64,000 nucleotides of DNA from Liolophura sinensis (Eukaryota > Mollusca > Polyplacophora > Chitonida > Chitonidae). The stretch spans positions 15,943,501 to 16,007,500 of the forward strand of contig NC_088303.1 in assembly GCF_032854445.1 (NCBI RefSeq), given 5' to 3'. Below are positions 24,171 through 37,770 of this stretch, in pieces. Numbering within the stretch: the stretch's first letter is position 1; every line of letters starts with the position of its first letter. A program made the translations under genes and the position numbers. The notes beneath the pieces are model-generated. The model was not told the DNA's origin, made no database searches, and saw only the letters and a program-made list of their open reading frames with translations.

Positions 24171-27100
24171 TCCTGGATGTACACAGCATGTTTTACCAGA
24201 GGCAGACAACGCGCACTCCCCAATGCAACCAGCTTGCTTTAAAGCCATTAACACGAAGCTCACGACGATATTGTTTAAGACAGGCACAGGTAACAGCTGG
24301 CTGAAGTCTCACCTGAGCCCAACAACAACACAGGTAGAGCAGATAAAAACCTTACAGCTGGAAAAATTGAGAAGACTGAAATATACACGTGAATCAATAA
24401 AAGCTCACATCAGTTCACTTGACAATCACGTTTCATACATAACTACCAAGAAGGACACAACCTTTGGTATACACGTGTGCATTTCAAACTCCAGTGTTTC
24501 AGTTTCAGCTTTTAACTTGATTTCATTGACTATAACATAAATCCAATCTACCCCAGTCGTTAGCAAGGTGAAGCAGAAAAGGTGAAACACATTTGTTTCA
24601 TTCGATCATGAACATCACATGGGATACATTCTCCACTGGAGTCACGGAAGGTAAAATCAGAGGGTTTAACAAGGATTTACTCCATTCATAGTATGTCTTC
24701 TCCATACAGATGAACACACAGGAAATACTAGGATGCACACAGAATGTGTGCCCACAGGTAACAATACAGGCCTATATACACAGGGAGTACAGTATTCGTC
24801 AGGTATTACACACCTGTGCACATCAAGTCACAGATATACACACACACACTCACAAGTCTGCTCCCTACCTACACACATCTGCTATCCCATATTAGGTGGA
24901 CAAGCTCTCACATCAATGCGGACACTGACATCACTCATGCTGAGAAACTTTGTCAATCTTGATCTTGTCATCGGTACATGCACGGGGAAGTTTCAGTTTT
25001 CAAAAAGTCGTATATCCTGCACTTTAGTCATGGATAAGGATGAAGGCATAAACTATTGTACACTGGGTGATTTAGTCAAACCAGGATACATGCTCATCAA
25101 CTTCTCACGACTGTCGTCATCATAGCTTCCTGAACTTCAACTGAATGACACACAGCATCAATGAAATGTTATCGAAACTTCACTTAAAAAGTTTCAGAGA
25201 AATATCCACAAGATTTCTGCCAAAGAAAGTTTCTCCAAAACTGATGCTGGACTTGCATGCATTCCACAATACCCTATTTCTCAAAACTTTGAACTGATCA
25301 AACTTGTGTCCAGCAAGAAAAGCATTCCCTCGTCTGTTCCGAATGAATATTGTATTATGAACGACATCTCAATTTAATCTCTACATTTCCTCATCATGCA
25401 ATGGCATAATTTACAATCATTCCAGAGCTTCCCCAATCACACAGGAGATTATATGCAGAATTGCATATCTGACAAAAATGAAAGCCATTACTAATCCAGG
25501 AGCTGGATCATAAACCCACAGGGGCTTTAAGGGTGTTCAATGTAACCTTTGCCAAGGTCATTCAGCAGGCTTGCCACCAGGGCCTTAAGACAGAGACACC
25601 ACACATCAGGGAGGTCATCCAAGAAATTGGCTGCACAACTGGGCATTACAATGGAGTAGATTTCGACACAGAATTTGTCTCCCTAAAACGGCTCTCAATC
25701 CCACTGCATATTGATCAACCCTGACACGACTCCAATCCCAAATTAGATTTGAGCACTGGCAATCACAGAAGGTACATCGGAAATCTCAACACTTCTTAAT
25801 TGCCTGCCAAGCCGCATTCAAATTAAAGTTCATCTGCTGGCATCGGCATTTCCAATGTGGAAGAGAGAATTCATGTGACTATTTGTGGTGGACAAGGCAT
25901 ACAAGTATGCAGGCTCCAACCTCTCTTCCGGTATTTTCGTTAACAAGATAGGCAGAGCCGCCCTGTTCTTCAATGAGCAAATTCACAACAAACTGTTACC
26001 GTCCTCCTCGTGAGGTCCTGCAATATCTGAGGTAGATGAGATGTCACTTAAAAGAGTCTTCTTAAAACAAGGTGTCTAAACATAGGGCCACGAGCAGGTA
26101 AAAATAACACCTGGAGTACAACTCAGCCTAGCAGATACACTGACGCTACCGTTTTACCTGGGCTAATGACCTCCTGCTCCTGTCCCCTTTGTAGTGTCAG
26201 TTTAGTTACCAAGCACGGTATGTGCGACAAACACATCATGCCTCTCTAAAACAAACTTTTTCTTCTGTTCCTCTGTTAACTAGCACACAGTAACATCCAC
26301 TCTTGCCGTTCTGTTCGCATCAGTGCACCTGAGGATGCCTCTTTAAGATCACACAGGTAAAGAGAGGCGCACAAATCCTCGCCAACTCTTCCTCTCTTTC
26401 TTACAGTTGATAAAAGTAATCTATGCTAGAGTAGGATGCTAATTATGTCTACCAACCCACTTCTCCCCAATATACAGAATTGTGTCATTCTATTCCACTT
26501 AACAGTTCATGCCATTACATTAATTAAGGGGGTTTAGGATAAATGTTAATGTAGACAGTCAAGGAGAAAAACCATCCTTTATGTTTGACCACTCATTCAT
26601 TCAAGTATGACGTAGACAGTCCTTAGACGCAGAACAGACATGTGAGACTATCACACAGAGAAAATTAAGTGAAAACTTGCCTTCAAGCTATGCAAGCCTG
26701 CGTGATCAACTTTCTTTTTATGCATGTATATATATGCTATTTTAATGACAATCAGCCGGCAATTTACAAGTGTAACCAATAAAACTGAACAGTGACACGC
26801 TGAAAGGCCATTTTTGCTGAAAGTTATGCATAATTAGAAATCACCAATCAGAAAAGAGCAAATACAAATGAGAAATAAAATACAGAGACAAAGAAAGTCA
26901 TAATTAAGACCTACAGAATTGTAGTCACTTCTAGACGTTTTTAACTGGATGAAAAAGGAGATATTTACATGAGTGATCAACTCACCAGGAGAAGTTGGTA
27001 AAATGACAGAGGCTTATGTAAAAATTACAGAAATCAGGTCCAGGAAGAGAAACTAGGTCAAATGTGACCTGCGCAAGATAACCTGAGAATAACTTGACAC

Positions 27101-28513
27101 CTGGCAGTGTTATCGCAGCAGAATTATTTTCAGATACAGGAAATATCCAGGGAACAGCGTGAAAATATTATAATACTATTTAGTTATAGATGAACACTGA
27201 GCTTTATGCAAATTAAGTCACCCACGTGAAAGAACGAAAAAGTCTCAGCTTACCAGACATTATAGCTTTTGTCAGTTCCCAAACTGCAAAATGTAATTTC
27301 ATCTAAATTGGTAATAGCTTCACTATATAACAGAAACAAAAGTGTGGCCACTTTATTCACATTAAAATGAAGGACTAATACTTTGCTTCTTCCATGAAGA
27401 TTGTTTGTTAACTTCAACAAGACCTGTCACATAAAACATTTCATTTAGAAGGCATAATTCTTGTGCATTTATAAGCTACACATTGGATTAACTATTCAAA
27501 CTTTTTCCTAAATATTAATTGACTGAAGGTGTTCTGAGGCAAAGTTATTTTGTGGATCCATTTCTCTTTAACCATTATTTTTTGTTTTCTGTTGTTAAAA
27601 CAAATGCATAGTACATCATACAAGAAGAAATCATCTCAAAAAACCTACAAAAGAAAACAAATCAGTGTTGCATGATGAAAATATTATTAGACACTTTTCT
27701 TCTGAGCACGTTCACTACATCACACACATAGAGCATTAGAGAGGTGTGGAATTCCTAGCATGTGCACAGCAAGTATACATGATGTTTAGCCTAGTAATTA
27801 GCGAGCTAGTTACCATCTCTCGTACAATCATACCTGCTAGTCACTTCTGACTTAATCAGCTGAAACTAACTGGGCACCTTTACAAGCAGAAAACAGTCTG
27901 ATTACATCAAACAAGAATCTGGTGATGTTCACTTCCTCTAATATTTTTGTTATATCACAGTTTTGGGTTCAGGCAATCAAAGTTGATTCTCTCTCTTTTG
28001 GATGTTTCTTTAAAAATAACAAACATGAATGATAGAAGTTTACTGCGTAGTAAATTTTAAAAATAATCAGCATTTCAGTAATATAACATTGTGAAAAGTC
28101 AAAACATATTATACTCAGGTATGCATGCATATGCAGGCAAAATATTGACTGATAGGCACAATGTAATCCATTGGGTTTTAGTTCTGTGATTTACCACATG
28201 TGTGTTGTACAGAAACATGCTGTACCAGCTGAACCCATGGTCCCACTGTAGAAAAAGGTTTTAGACTTAATACCAGATATAACTTTGAGCTGAGTCTTTG
28301 GTTTTGCACTCTGCCCCCAAAATAATTGCATAACAGTATATTAAATATTTAGTTAATCTGCTGCTGTTATACTTTTACTTTTGATGACAGCATTGGTTGC
28401 TGAGTTTGCCTAAAATTTTAAATATAAAACATGATTTATACCAGTATTAGCTAATACACTTTCGAACAAATGGGCCCTGGAAATTAACTGTTACATGTCA
28501 AACATTTCCTGCC

Positions 28514-28582
28514 GTTGTATAAATGAAATATTCTTGAGTACAGCACAAAACACAAATCAAATAACAAAATCAAATCAAATAT
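28514..28582 (+). repeat. SINE family 1, 3' tail only
   Basis: ttgtataaatgaaatattct tgagtacagcacaaaacaca followed by CAAATAA-type repeats matches the extreme 3' end of the family. Confidence 0.6.
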
Positions 28583-31500
28583 TTCCTAACCTATAACGCA
28601 TATCTAAACCCTAGCTATATTCCAGTACGTGATACATGATGTATGCTTACAGACAAGAGTTAGCTAAAAAAAACCCTCAACGACATGCTATCTGGAAGGC
28701 AAAGGCCTGGAATACATTGGCTTCATCAACAATTACTGACTAAATTAGGGCAACAATTCTGTTAACAATGAGATAATTATTTAAGATAACTGTGTTGAAC
28801 TGTCATTGGCTGTGTCCGCATAACAGCCTACCCACTTCGATGTAGGCAATTGTTTTGGTTTTTTTTTTTCCAGATATATCCTTCCAAAAAAGAAACATTT
28901 CCAGATAATCGCATAATGTTTGTGTTCACAAAGTGATCATTTCCTAGAAACCATGACTTTCAAGAACTAATGTGCCATTGCACGGGCTGAACCGACATAA
29001 TGAGTAACTAAATACAAAGAGTTTGACAAATTACAAGTGATGTGAGGATGACACATTGATCTATGGTAATTCCGGAGGAATTCTGTTCTCCCTCTTTGTT
29101 CCGCATGCCGATTGGCTGCACCATTGTTCCACATCGCATATCCTGGTTGTCAACAGTTCACACAATGACAGCAGAAGCCAACCCCTGAAATGTGCATCAT
29201 TGTTGCCACATTCCTGCATTCCGCATGCTAATTCACCCCACATGGCAACTAATCAATATCTTGCAAACGAATTGGCTCTAACTGTTTGTGATTAAGCTTC
29301 ATTAAATAGCCTCTTGCTTTGCAGCCATAGTTACAGAGAATGAAGTGGAGCACCTAAACAGAACGGGGACAGGGGGGAATAATTCAGGAATTGTGAAACC
29401 AAGCCTGCACAACCGACTGCATACAGATCTTTAGCAAACCCTCAAATATTCAATATGGTTTGGTTTCTATTCAGGCCCTTTCCCCTCCTGCAGAAATTGA
29501 CTGGGTAAAACAACATTTAGTCTTGAATACATGACAATGAAATGTGTGTACCCTGTACATGATTTCGACAGAGGATCCATCTGCATGTATTTATTACCCA
29601 TGCCATTTCTCTTAAAATTAGAACTACCAATTATAGAACACTAAATTATGGTTTACCTGTTCATTTCACTCAAACTGTCACACTTGTGATTACATTCGTT
29701 TTCTGTGCGAAAGCTTATAAATTTTCTAACTCTGAGCGGTAGCATAACACCAGGAGTGAAACTTCAATTCTTCCCATCGTCATGTACAGAATATAAATCC
29801 GTATGTGTATGAGCAGAAAGCATTTCTTTGATTTCGTCATTTATCAAAAAATTTACCAGTTTGCAGTTATCCTTAGTACTGTTCCACCTCAGTGGTACAG
29901 CAGTACCATATCATTCAATCTGTTGGGACAGACCAATTTTGTTATTTCGCCTAAACCCATCAGTCTTGGTTCAAGATTTGTCAAACTCACAAATTTTGTT
30001 ATTGTAGCAAGAGGATAAATGTTGGAAAATATCCGATAATATTTTGACAAGGTTTATTGTGTTGCTCACCATCCATCAATTCAGTGTATTGGCCCGTCTT
30101 CGAACACAATACTGGCATTAATCAAGGAAATTACTTTTTCCATTTCTCTTTAGGAAGTATTGCCTTAGACATAGATTTCCCTAGAAAGAGTCTATGAAGA
30201 GATGAGTCATTTGTGCTTGCTGAAGATGAGCTTTGTTATCCCATGCCTATGTCATTAAGAACTGCCCGCATAACACCACAAGTCACCCTTGTGAACAAAA
30301 AACCCAAGCCGTGTAGTAAGGAAGGCAAGCAGAGCCGAGCTCAATACATAATCAATGTCCATGGGCTATGGGATTTTCATCTGATCTAATGTGGATACCG
30401 AAAAAAGTGTAATGTTATGCCAATCTGCTCTATAAATATCCGTGCATCACCTTTATTGAAAACTAACATGTACATAGGAGTGTGTACTCATCACAACTCA
30501 GAACAAAAGATTCAAATACTATGGTTTTAACACAATACAATTTACTAGTTATCTAGTACTAATTTGTCTTCCATATCTAAAGATGAGGCCGAAGGTTAAA
30601 CTGATTTTGTGGTATTGAGAACATGTGTTTCTATTTGCTTAGGAGTTTAAGACTTTCCTATATTTTTGATGAATGGGATAGAACAGACGTTAGTGACTTT
30701 ATTCCCTCTACTGTTTCGGAAATGGTGAATAAAATCAATTCCATTGACAAATCAAGACTGCAGTTAACAATTCTCACTAATGGCAATAAAGGTCATGTTT
30801 TGAGGCTTGCAAGAAAAGCCAATTAAAGCTTCACAAAGAGTTGGATTGGAACTTCTAGCAGATAACTACTGCAGATAAATGGATAACCTAGCTATCTTAA
30901 AATATCTGAAAACAATTGGGAACAACTACATGTATACTCCAGAGTGTATACCATCAGTGAAGTTATTAACAAGAAACTAAGCAAAAATCAAATGAAAGTG
31001 CTTAACCCTATCCAGGAAGAACATAATTGTAAGGAAATAGGTACGACAAATCATCTGCCATTTGGAAATTGATTCTAACTGAAAATTTAAGTCAACATCA
31101 CATGAAATTGCTTTCTATCCTGTTTTCCACCTCCAAATTTCTGTTCTACACTGTAATTCGTGAAACTTCCTGTCACTAGTATGCAATATTGTGGAAAATT
31201 GAGGACAAATTATGACCTAGTTGAAACTGCCATCCTGCACCAACTATATAACCATGAACAAAATGTCTGCAAGACATTCCAAAATTTTAGTATTCCTAAA
31301 TATGAAAATCCTGAACTTGCCCCAAAATGGTTAATTATCTGCACTGCTACAATGAATCCACATCAATCTGAAAATCTTCCTGTTTCAATAATTCATTTTG
31401 CTGGGGAATGGAGCCTGTAGGTGTGTGAAACGATTGCCTGACACTCTTACAGGAAGTACATGATCTGCAGTCAAGGTTATTTGCAGAAAACCATTCAAAT

Positions 31501-33904
31501 TTCTTTACTTAACCCCAAGAAGATTTTACCCTCGGGAATGGTTGCATCCGGAGAAAATGACAGGATCAAATCATAGTCAGATCAATACTCCACCCTTGGG
31601 TTTTAGATATCTGCAGGACACAATTAGAACTTTTGAAAACTCCAAGACAGTCAATCCTCACAACTGCTAAATTTTTCCAACTTAAATCAACATTCATCTT
31701 TTCTAAAAATAAATCTTGGCATATCCTTTGACAGTTATTGTAAAGAAGTGAACAATGCCAAAAAAGCTGTTGAAATATTCATTTCTTAGATTTACGTCGA
31801 TCAATCTTGATTTAAGCTTTCACAGAAAATAGCATGATCAGTGAAAGTCTGGATATCAATGTCTCCCATGAAATCAAACTGAGAAAGTGGCCTTTTTTTC
31901 CCCCCATCACATCTTCATATTCTTGTCACAAACTTTAAAAGAAGAAAATCACACTTGCCACACAGAATAAGTTTTGCCTGTGCGCAAGTGGTAGAGGAGG
32001 GAGATAAACTTTAATAATTGAGAACCAGACAACTTGAAGCATGTTTGAGAGAAATCCTTCCAAGTCATGAATATTCATAGCCTGATCCAAGAGAATCTTA
32101 AGACTTTCTACTCACGCACAACATAATCAATATTCTAACTCTTTATAGACTAATAAGCATGGTGGCTTGTTGACGATATCAGACATGTCTGCAAGCATCG
32201 TCACGGCTTCCCGTTATCTACAGCACTTAATAATGTTATAAGGGGCCTCACCGCCAAGAGAATCCTCAAACACAGCCTCCTTCAATTAAAGGCATTCACG
32301 GTCAGCCTGTACAACACAGCTTGATGTTTTCACTTAAACAGATAACACCTTGCCTACTTATTGGCCCTTCACTTGTCACAAGATCTTGAAGAACTTGATG
32401 AAATTGGCACTTGGTACAAATATTTCCCATTAAGCGCAAATCATGAGACAACACAGTGACTGGGCGACGCAAACAATATTAGCATATAACACTGAAAACT
32501 AGTAGACCTGTTGGTTTTCTATCTGAAATCTTTATATTAAATAAGGCATGAAGTACTGTGTGTCAGGTCTACTGCAGACTACCATTTCATCATATTCCCT
32601 GTTTGTCAAGGACAATGTAAAACCGCGGTCTTTATTAAACTCTCTGCCAATATCTCTGCTATGTGAATCTTGTATGGATTCAACTAAAGATCACTAATCA
32701 TGAAGATTACCCATACCCAAAGAGGGTTACATAGATAATTATAGAATCCCGCATCTTTACCTAACATAGGTGCAGTGAATTCTATAAATTGGACAGAAGA
32801 ATTTGTAAACGGTTATCAAGCATACAAAGTGATATTAGTACATCAACCAGTATTCGCCAGTCCAACCACTACTATTTAGGCACCCTGTTTTCAGCACTTT
32901 TAACTTGCAGGGAGGCAGGAAAATATGAAATCTGGACAGCCTGCCCCAACAATATGGCCTCAGGAAGGTTTATTTGTACAATCTTTTTCACATTTCTGTC
33001 TAACTGCCTGCCAGTGTTCATAGAAATTTGAGTTGCACAAAATGGAACCAACCCCTGTATGGAAACCCATATTCAAAAGAGCTATATACATTGATTACTT
33101 TAAGTGTAAAGAATTCTGAACAATTTTACATTGTTTCATTCCATACTGAAAGGAAGTGTAGTAAAGCTAAACTGAAGACTTTGTAGTGAAGTTGCTGTAG
33201 CAACAGCCTTCTTCCTGGACTTCAAAATATAATGTGCAATTTAAATCAGCAAATCAACAAAGCCAAAAGCCTACCCACCCATTTCACACATACCAAGTCC
33301 TTGGGTTACACAGAAACCACCTGAAACTCATGCACACCAAAACTATATGTACAAGACAAGGGTTGGTTAGGTAACTAATAAGTCAATGTAGTTCTTTTTC
33401 ATTGATATTGTTTGTATCAATCGATCGTGTTGATCAGCAATGAACCATGCTTCAGCACACCCAGTCAAACTACAGTACCACTACAGCTTTTGAATAAATT
33501 CATGAAGCTAATTAAAAAACAAACAACAAAATATTCAATACACTCCTGACCAACTTCACTGCAGATTTGTCCGCAAGAATAGCATTTCAGATGTTTATTT
33601 ATTATTTTTTTTTTTACGCCTGATCTATTTTAATACATTCTCCTTAATGTTCTTAAGTATATCATAAACCAGTGCAAAGAAAAAATGATAATAAACAAAC
33701 ACATTAAAACACTGTTTATCTGTTCATTATAGTAGATTTGTCCATATCAAAGGTCACCAAAACAAGGTGCAAATTAAGATACGATCAGACGCAAAAACTT
33801 TTCATCTATCCGTCACTCACCATCAGTGTATGAAGTTTTACTCCTGCACTAGAAAAACAGCAATTGAACAGAAACGGCTAACGGATAATGGATGGTCATC
33901 TTAC

Positions 33905-34110
33905 CTGGGCTTTCCCTTCCTTAACGAGTGGAAACTGACACAGGATTTCCAGCGCTTAGGCTTGACAGGAGACAGGGGCAGAGTATTGGGTGACGTAACT
34001 TTCAGGTTAACAGCGTGAAGCATTCTAAGATTGCCCAAACTCGGCGAGGTCGGCACTCCATCACCTACCACGCTTTGCTGGAAATCTCTTTCGCTCTTTG
34101 ATGTTATCAT
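33905..34110 (-). CDS. Possible CpG-rich first exon, not placed in the chain
   Basis: The ATG at 34110 (ggtaccATGATA) opens 68 codons to a strong donor CCCAG/GTAAGA: MITSKSERDFQQSVVGDGVP ... VSFHSLRKGKP. It is serine/proline/lysine-rich and leaves phase 2. It lies downstream of exon 6, and the next chain exon (11823) needs phase 1, so it does not fit the main transcript; 7830 (phase 2 in) would fit. Its last part also reads in another frame as LEILCQFPLVKEGKAQ (phase 1 in, 0 out) after a pyrimidine-rich tract. CpG density is high, and a CRE-like TGACGTAA lies on the plus strand near 33992. Promoter-associated exon is the best guess. Confidence 0.35.
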
Positions 34111-34856
34111 GGTACCATGTAAAATACCACACCCTCAAATCTGACCGGCACTAGAAATCTTTCTGTCTTTTGACTCTAGAGCTACTGTTTGGTACTGATA
34201 ACCATCGGTGATTCAGACATTTCACTTGCCGAAAGCTGCATACCCCAGCACAGCCCAACTATTGTTCCTGATAAAATCCAGCCAGCCATTCAATATGCAC
34301 AAGTGTCGTTATTTCACTCGATTCTCTCTCCCTGTGCAATTTGGTTAGAGCTGATTGATGGTCCCAAGGAATCCCTGTCCAGACTTCCAATGCGCTATGC
34401 TCGGCTTTTCTTTTCGCGGCACGCCAGCAGAAGCCGAATTTTCCTACACCAGCTTACGAAATGCCGTCTCTCTGGAGTACTGGCCAGTGAGTTTTTCAAA
34501 ATCCATGGAGAAAACAGCTTAGAGGACCATGCAACTGGAGAACAACTAGTCAGAACAATGTGCAAATTCCACTCTCCCTTGCAGACAATTCCTTCTGGAG
34601 AAAACGTCTGAATAGCATCCTTCCTGTCTGTCTCAACGGCCAACTCTCACGCTGCCCACAACTGACAGCTAACCATGATTCCCCGTCACTTCCACCACAC
34701 ACAAATTTGCCATTTTTAGGTAGCAAAAATGGTATATTTTTTCCCCACAGAACTAAATGTTTCATAGAGCCAAGAGTACAAGATAAGCAGTGACAAGCTG
34801 CCTCAAACCAATGGAATAGCTGCTACAATCACCATTACCTTAATCCACCCTTGTTT

Positions 34857-34873
34857 TGGGGGGGGGGGGGGGG
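34857..34873 (+). repeat. Run of 17 G
   Basis: G homopolymer between the possible CpG-rich exon at 33905-34110 and exon 6. Confidence 0.9.
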
Positions 34874-36081
34874 AGACACATACTCAGAAGCCTAGTCCTC
34901 TTTAACCTAGCTAAAAGTTCTGACACATTTCTCGAAGCTAAATGATTTATTGGTTTCCACTAATCTTCAGCACATGCGTGCCTTGAAGATTTCTGGCAGA
35001 TCAATATAACAAATGGTGACCACAAGAATTTCAAGGGTGTGAGGTGGAAAGAGGGAGAAGTGGAAAATGGACCAAATAAAGAAACATCTGCTATTTAAGC
35101 ATACCAATGGCAGACGTATAAGGTATATCAAAATCAACCATCATGTCTTTAAAATGTTACATTTTGGTCAAAATTTTACAACAGCTGAAGTAAGGGGGAT
35201 AGAATTAAAGAATCCTGACCTATATGATATACTGATGCCAAGATGGTGTCCAAAGAACTGACTGTGGCACTACTGCCATGGACGCCTTCAGCCAAATACC
35301 AGACACGATCGACACGAAATCAGCGTGGGAGCAAAAGGACAAAAAAAATCAATAGCAATTCCTAAGATTTATCATATGCCATCTCACTATTATTACAACA
35401 ACGCAGGCCAAGCAGAGTCTTAAGGGGGCCAGCCTAGAATTTCTTGTGAAATCCTGGTGTTTACAGACGACTTTTCGTTGTGGACTGAGCTCATAACTCC
35501 CATCCCAATGTAAGCACTTGCCGAGCCCAAAGCCTTAATTGTGCTGTGACAACACTGGCTTCAGTGTCACTCCGCAAATCAGAAAAAGATATTGGAATTC
35601 CCTTTGCAGATGCCAAACAAACAGCTAGATCAGCCATCATAAGTCAGGGGAGCTCTCCCTAACTAGGAGATCAGAAAACCTATCCCTGTGGATATAGTCC
35701 TGGCACTATCCTTTAAATGAGATGCATGATCCGATCAAATGTAATCAGCCAGCATTATTCAACACTATACTAAGCCAGCTCCCGGAAGGCGCGGAGCTTT
35801 ATGAAAATTTCATCCATAACATTCCAGTAAACTATTCAGGAAGTACTGCAGTTTTATTACTCATAACAATGGTTCAGTCCCACAGGTATCACATGCCAAT
35901 TAAAAAACATTACCCATATTCCCATTTTCTTTTTTTTCTTCTTTTTTTCATAACAGTATTCTGAATCTAAATAACTAATCTCAACTTCTCATCAGAATAT
36001 TTCTGGACGCAGACCAACATCTCCATCCCCTCCACTACACCAAAAATATATTACATTATTTCTGGAAGCTTTACAACAATT

Positions 36082-36163
36082 GTTAATTCTTGCAAACCAA
36101 GTTTGTTAATTCTTGCAAGCCAAGTTTGTTAATTCTTGCAAGCCAAGTTTGTTAATTCTTGCA
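36082..36163. repeat. 23-bp tandem repeat, about 3.5 copies
   Basis: Unit gttaattcttgcaagccaag ttt, starts at 36082, 36105, 36128 and 36151; copies nearly identical, so recent. About 125 bases downstream of exon 6 on the gene strand. Confidence 0.95.
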
Positions 36164-36287
36164 GTGCTTGTATACAACATATATCTATCTAACCACTGAT
36201 ACACCGTACATGGCGGGCTAAAGCAATATGCCATTGACAGTGTTAATATTTAATAAGCCACTTCTGCTTCTTTACTGTAAAGCTTAC

Positions 36288-36475
36288 CGAGATGAAGAAG
36301 CTTATCAATTCCACTGCTTTTCTCTAAATGCAAAAGGATAGAATGACTCGAGTAAAAGCCAACACATCGATCCTTCAAAATCTTCACCCCAAAAGGCACT
36401 TTGTCACTAATGATTAAGTCCTTGAAAAACCACAGGCAACTGTGACTTTTGATCACAGACCAAAGCATCCCTTTC
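36288..36475 (-). CDS. Exon 6, 62 codons
   Basis: Acceptor ggaatagttcag, donor CTCG/GTAAGC, phase 2 in and 1 out. The frame reads KGMLWSVIKSHSCLWFFKDL, IISDKVPFGVKILKDRCVGF, YSSHSILLHLEKSSGIDKLL, HL. This is a globular-looking sequence with alternating hydrophobic strands. The VPFGVKIL / GFY / ILLHL pattern loosely recalls the strand layout of CABIT-type domains. That is a guess from pattern, not a match. The last base pairs with GC at the start of exon 7 to make Gly (…HL-G-NISF). Confidence 0.58.
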
Positions 36476-36776
36476 CTGAACTATTCCACTATTCCTTCAG
36501 AATAATCCTACATCTGACACCAGTTTACCACTGCAGACGTTTATCCTACAACAGAATGCTCTTAACCAATCAGAAGACTAAAACACTCCACCATGTCCCC
36601 CCCAGACAGCTATTCCCTGGTGACAGTATACGCGTATCAACTCTAAAGGAAATTCTCAAAATCTCATTTTTTCTCTATAACAATGAAACAACTTTTAAGT
36701 TCAACTGCTAAATTTTTCATGTACACAGATAACAGATAGGTTTTTTGCAAGACAGAGCACTCAAATATAAACTAGG

Positions 36777-37052
36777 GCCTCCATGGCTCAGTTGGTTAGC
36801 GCAGTGGCGCAGAGTAATGACCCGGGAGCCTCTCACCAATGCGGTTGCTGTGAGTTTAAGTCCAGCTCATGCTGGCTTCTTCTCTGGCCGTAAGTGGGAA
36901 GGTCTTCCAGCAACCTGAGCATGGTCGTAGGTTTCCTCTGCGCTACACCCGGTTTCCTCCTACCATAATGCTGGCCGCCGTCAGTAGAAGTGAAATATTC
37001 TTCAGTACAGCTTAAAACACCAATGAAATAAATAAAAAAATAAAATCAAATA
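36777..37052 (+). repeat. Full-length tRNA-headed SINE, family 1
   Basis: Begins gggcctccatggctcagttg (A-box like), then gcgcagtggcgcagagtaatg, a B-box-like gtgagtttaagtccagc, and the family 3' end accataatgctggccgccgt ... gtgaaatattcttcagtaca, ending in an AATAAATAAAA tail. It is aligned by eye with the minus-strand copy at 7433-7700 over its whole length and is antisense to the predicted gene. Confidence 0.85.
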
Positions 37053-37737
37053 TAAACTTGTTTTTATCACTTTTATAACACGTACCAGTTTGGTGAAATA
37101 GACAGTGATATACGTAAGACTATCATCGTTGTCTGAGACTTACACATTCTAGTTGTATTACCAATCCTCAACCCCAAACCACCAACGTCCTAAACCTCAG
37201 TGAAAATTACACAAACCTAGAATGAAAAGTCAGTTTCACTTGTGTACCCAGACAATTGGTGTTGACAGAGCTGATGAGACAATAAAGCTGGGTAGGAGAG
37301 AATAACCTAGAAACAAACACAATCCCTATTGGAGGGATGAATCTGGTGATGCATAGGTTTGCTCAGTACAGTCTGTGTAAGCCAGCTTAACACCAATACT
37401 TGTAAAACACATAGTAAACACCTGGTGAATGATGTCACCACATAGCAGACAATCAATTTCACCTGTATTCTGTCAGCTTGTAATAATGGCCAAGAATATC
37501 ATATTACCATATGAATGTAGAAGGGCATGTATAAAAGACATTCAGATATGGACCCAAAAAACCCTAAAGAAAAACAATAAAATTTTAATCATTATGCATG
37601 CAAAAGTATAAATGCATTTCCAAAATATTTCACTACTTATCCATTAACCTTAAAATTCTAAGATCCTTGGAGCTCTTTGCGTGCATGCAGAAAGAATAAT
37701 TAAAGATAAGTTATGGTTAATATGTGAAAAAACTTAC

Positions 37738-37770
37738 CTGTAACTTCGCAATGTCAGCTGTTTGTCACAC
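37738..37770 (-). CDS. Exon 5, 33-base microexon
   Basis: This has the cleanest pair of splice signals in the window: acceptor tgctttgttttcttgcag and donor TTACAG/GTAAGT. The 33 bases enter and leave in phase 2 and encode CDKQLTLRSY flanked by split Arg codons. Because it is a multiple of three it could be skipped without shifting frame, so it may be a cassette exon. Upstream exon 4 and both alternative first exons leave phase 2; downstream exon 6 enters in phase 2. Confidence 0.55.

Larger units (their letters stand above)
11824..36287. other. Large intron between exons 6 and 7
   Basis: About 24 kb. It contains the G run at 12441, the TA microsatellite, MITE copy 1, SINE copies at 19912, 22646, 23341 and 28514, the pogo-like element, the two unplaced exon-like pieces (24045-24170, 33905-34110) and the possible cassette exon. 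The subregions 12463-16590, 16720-19560, 24180-28510 and 28590-33900 show no recognisable gene or repeat. Confidence 0.5.

Noticed and set aside
24139-24540. 133-codon plus-strand ORF
   Set aside because: Overlaps a better minus-strand exon candidate and has no recognisable features; composition looks like the antisense shadow.
34189-34611. 140-codon plus-strand ORF
   Set aside because: Lies in the GC-richer flank of a probable minus-strand first exon; no domain, no plus-strand splice partner.
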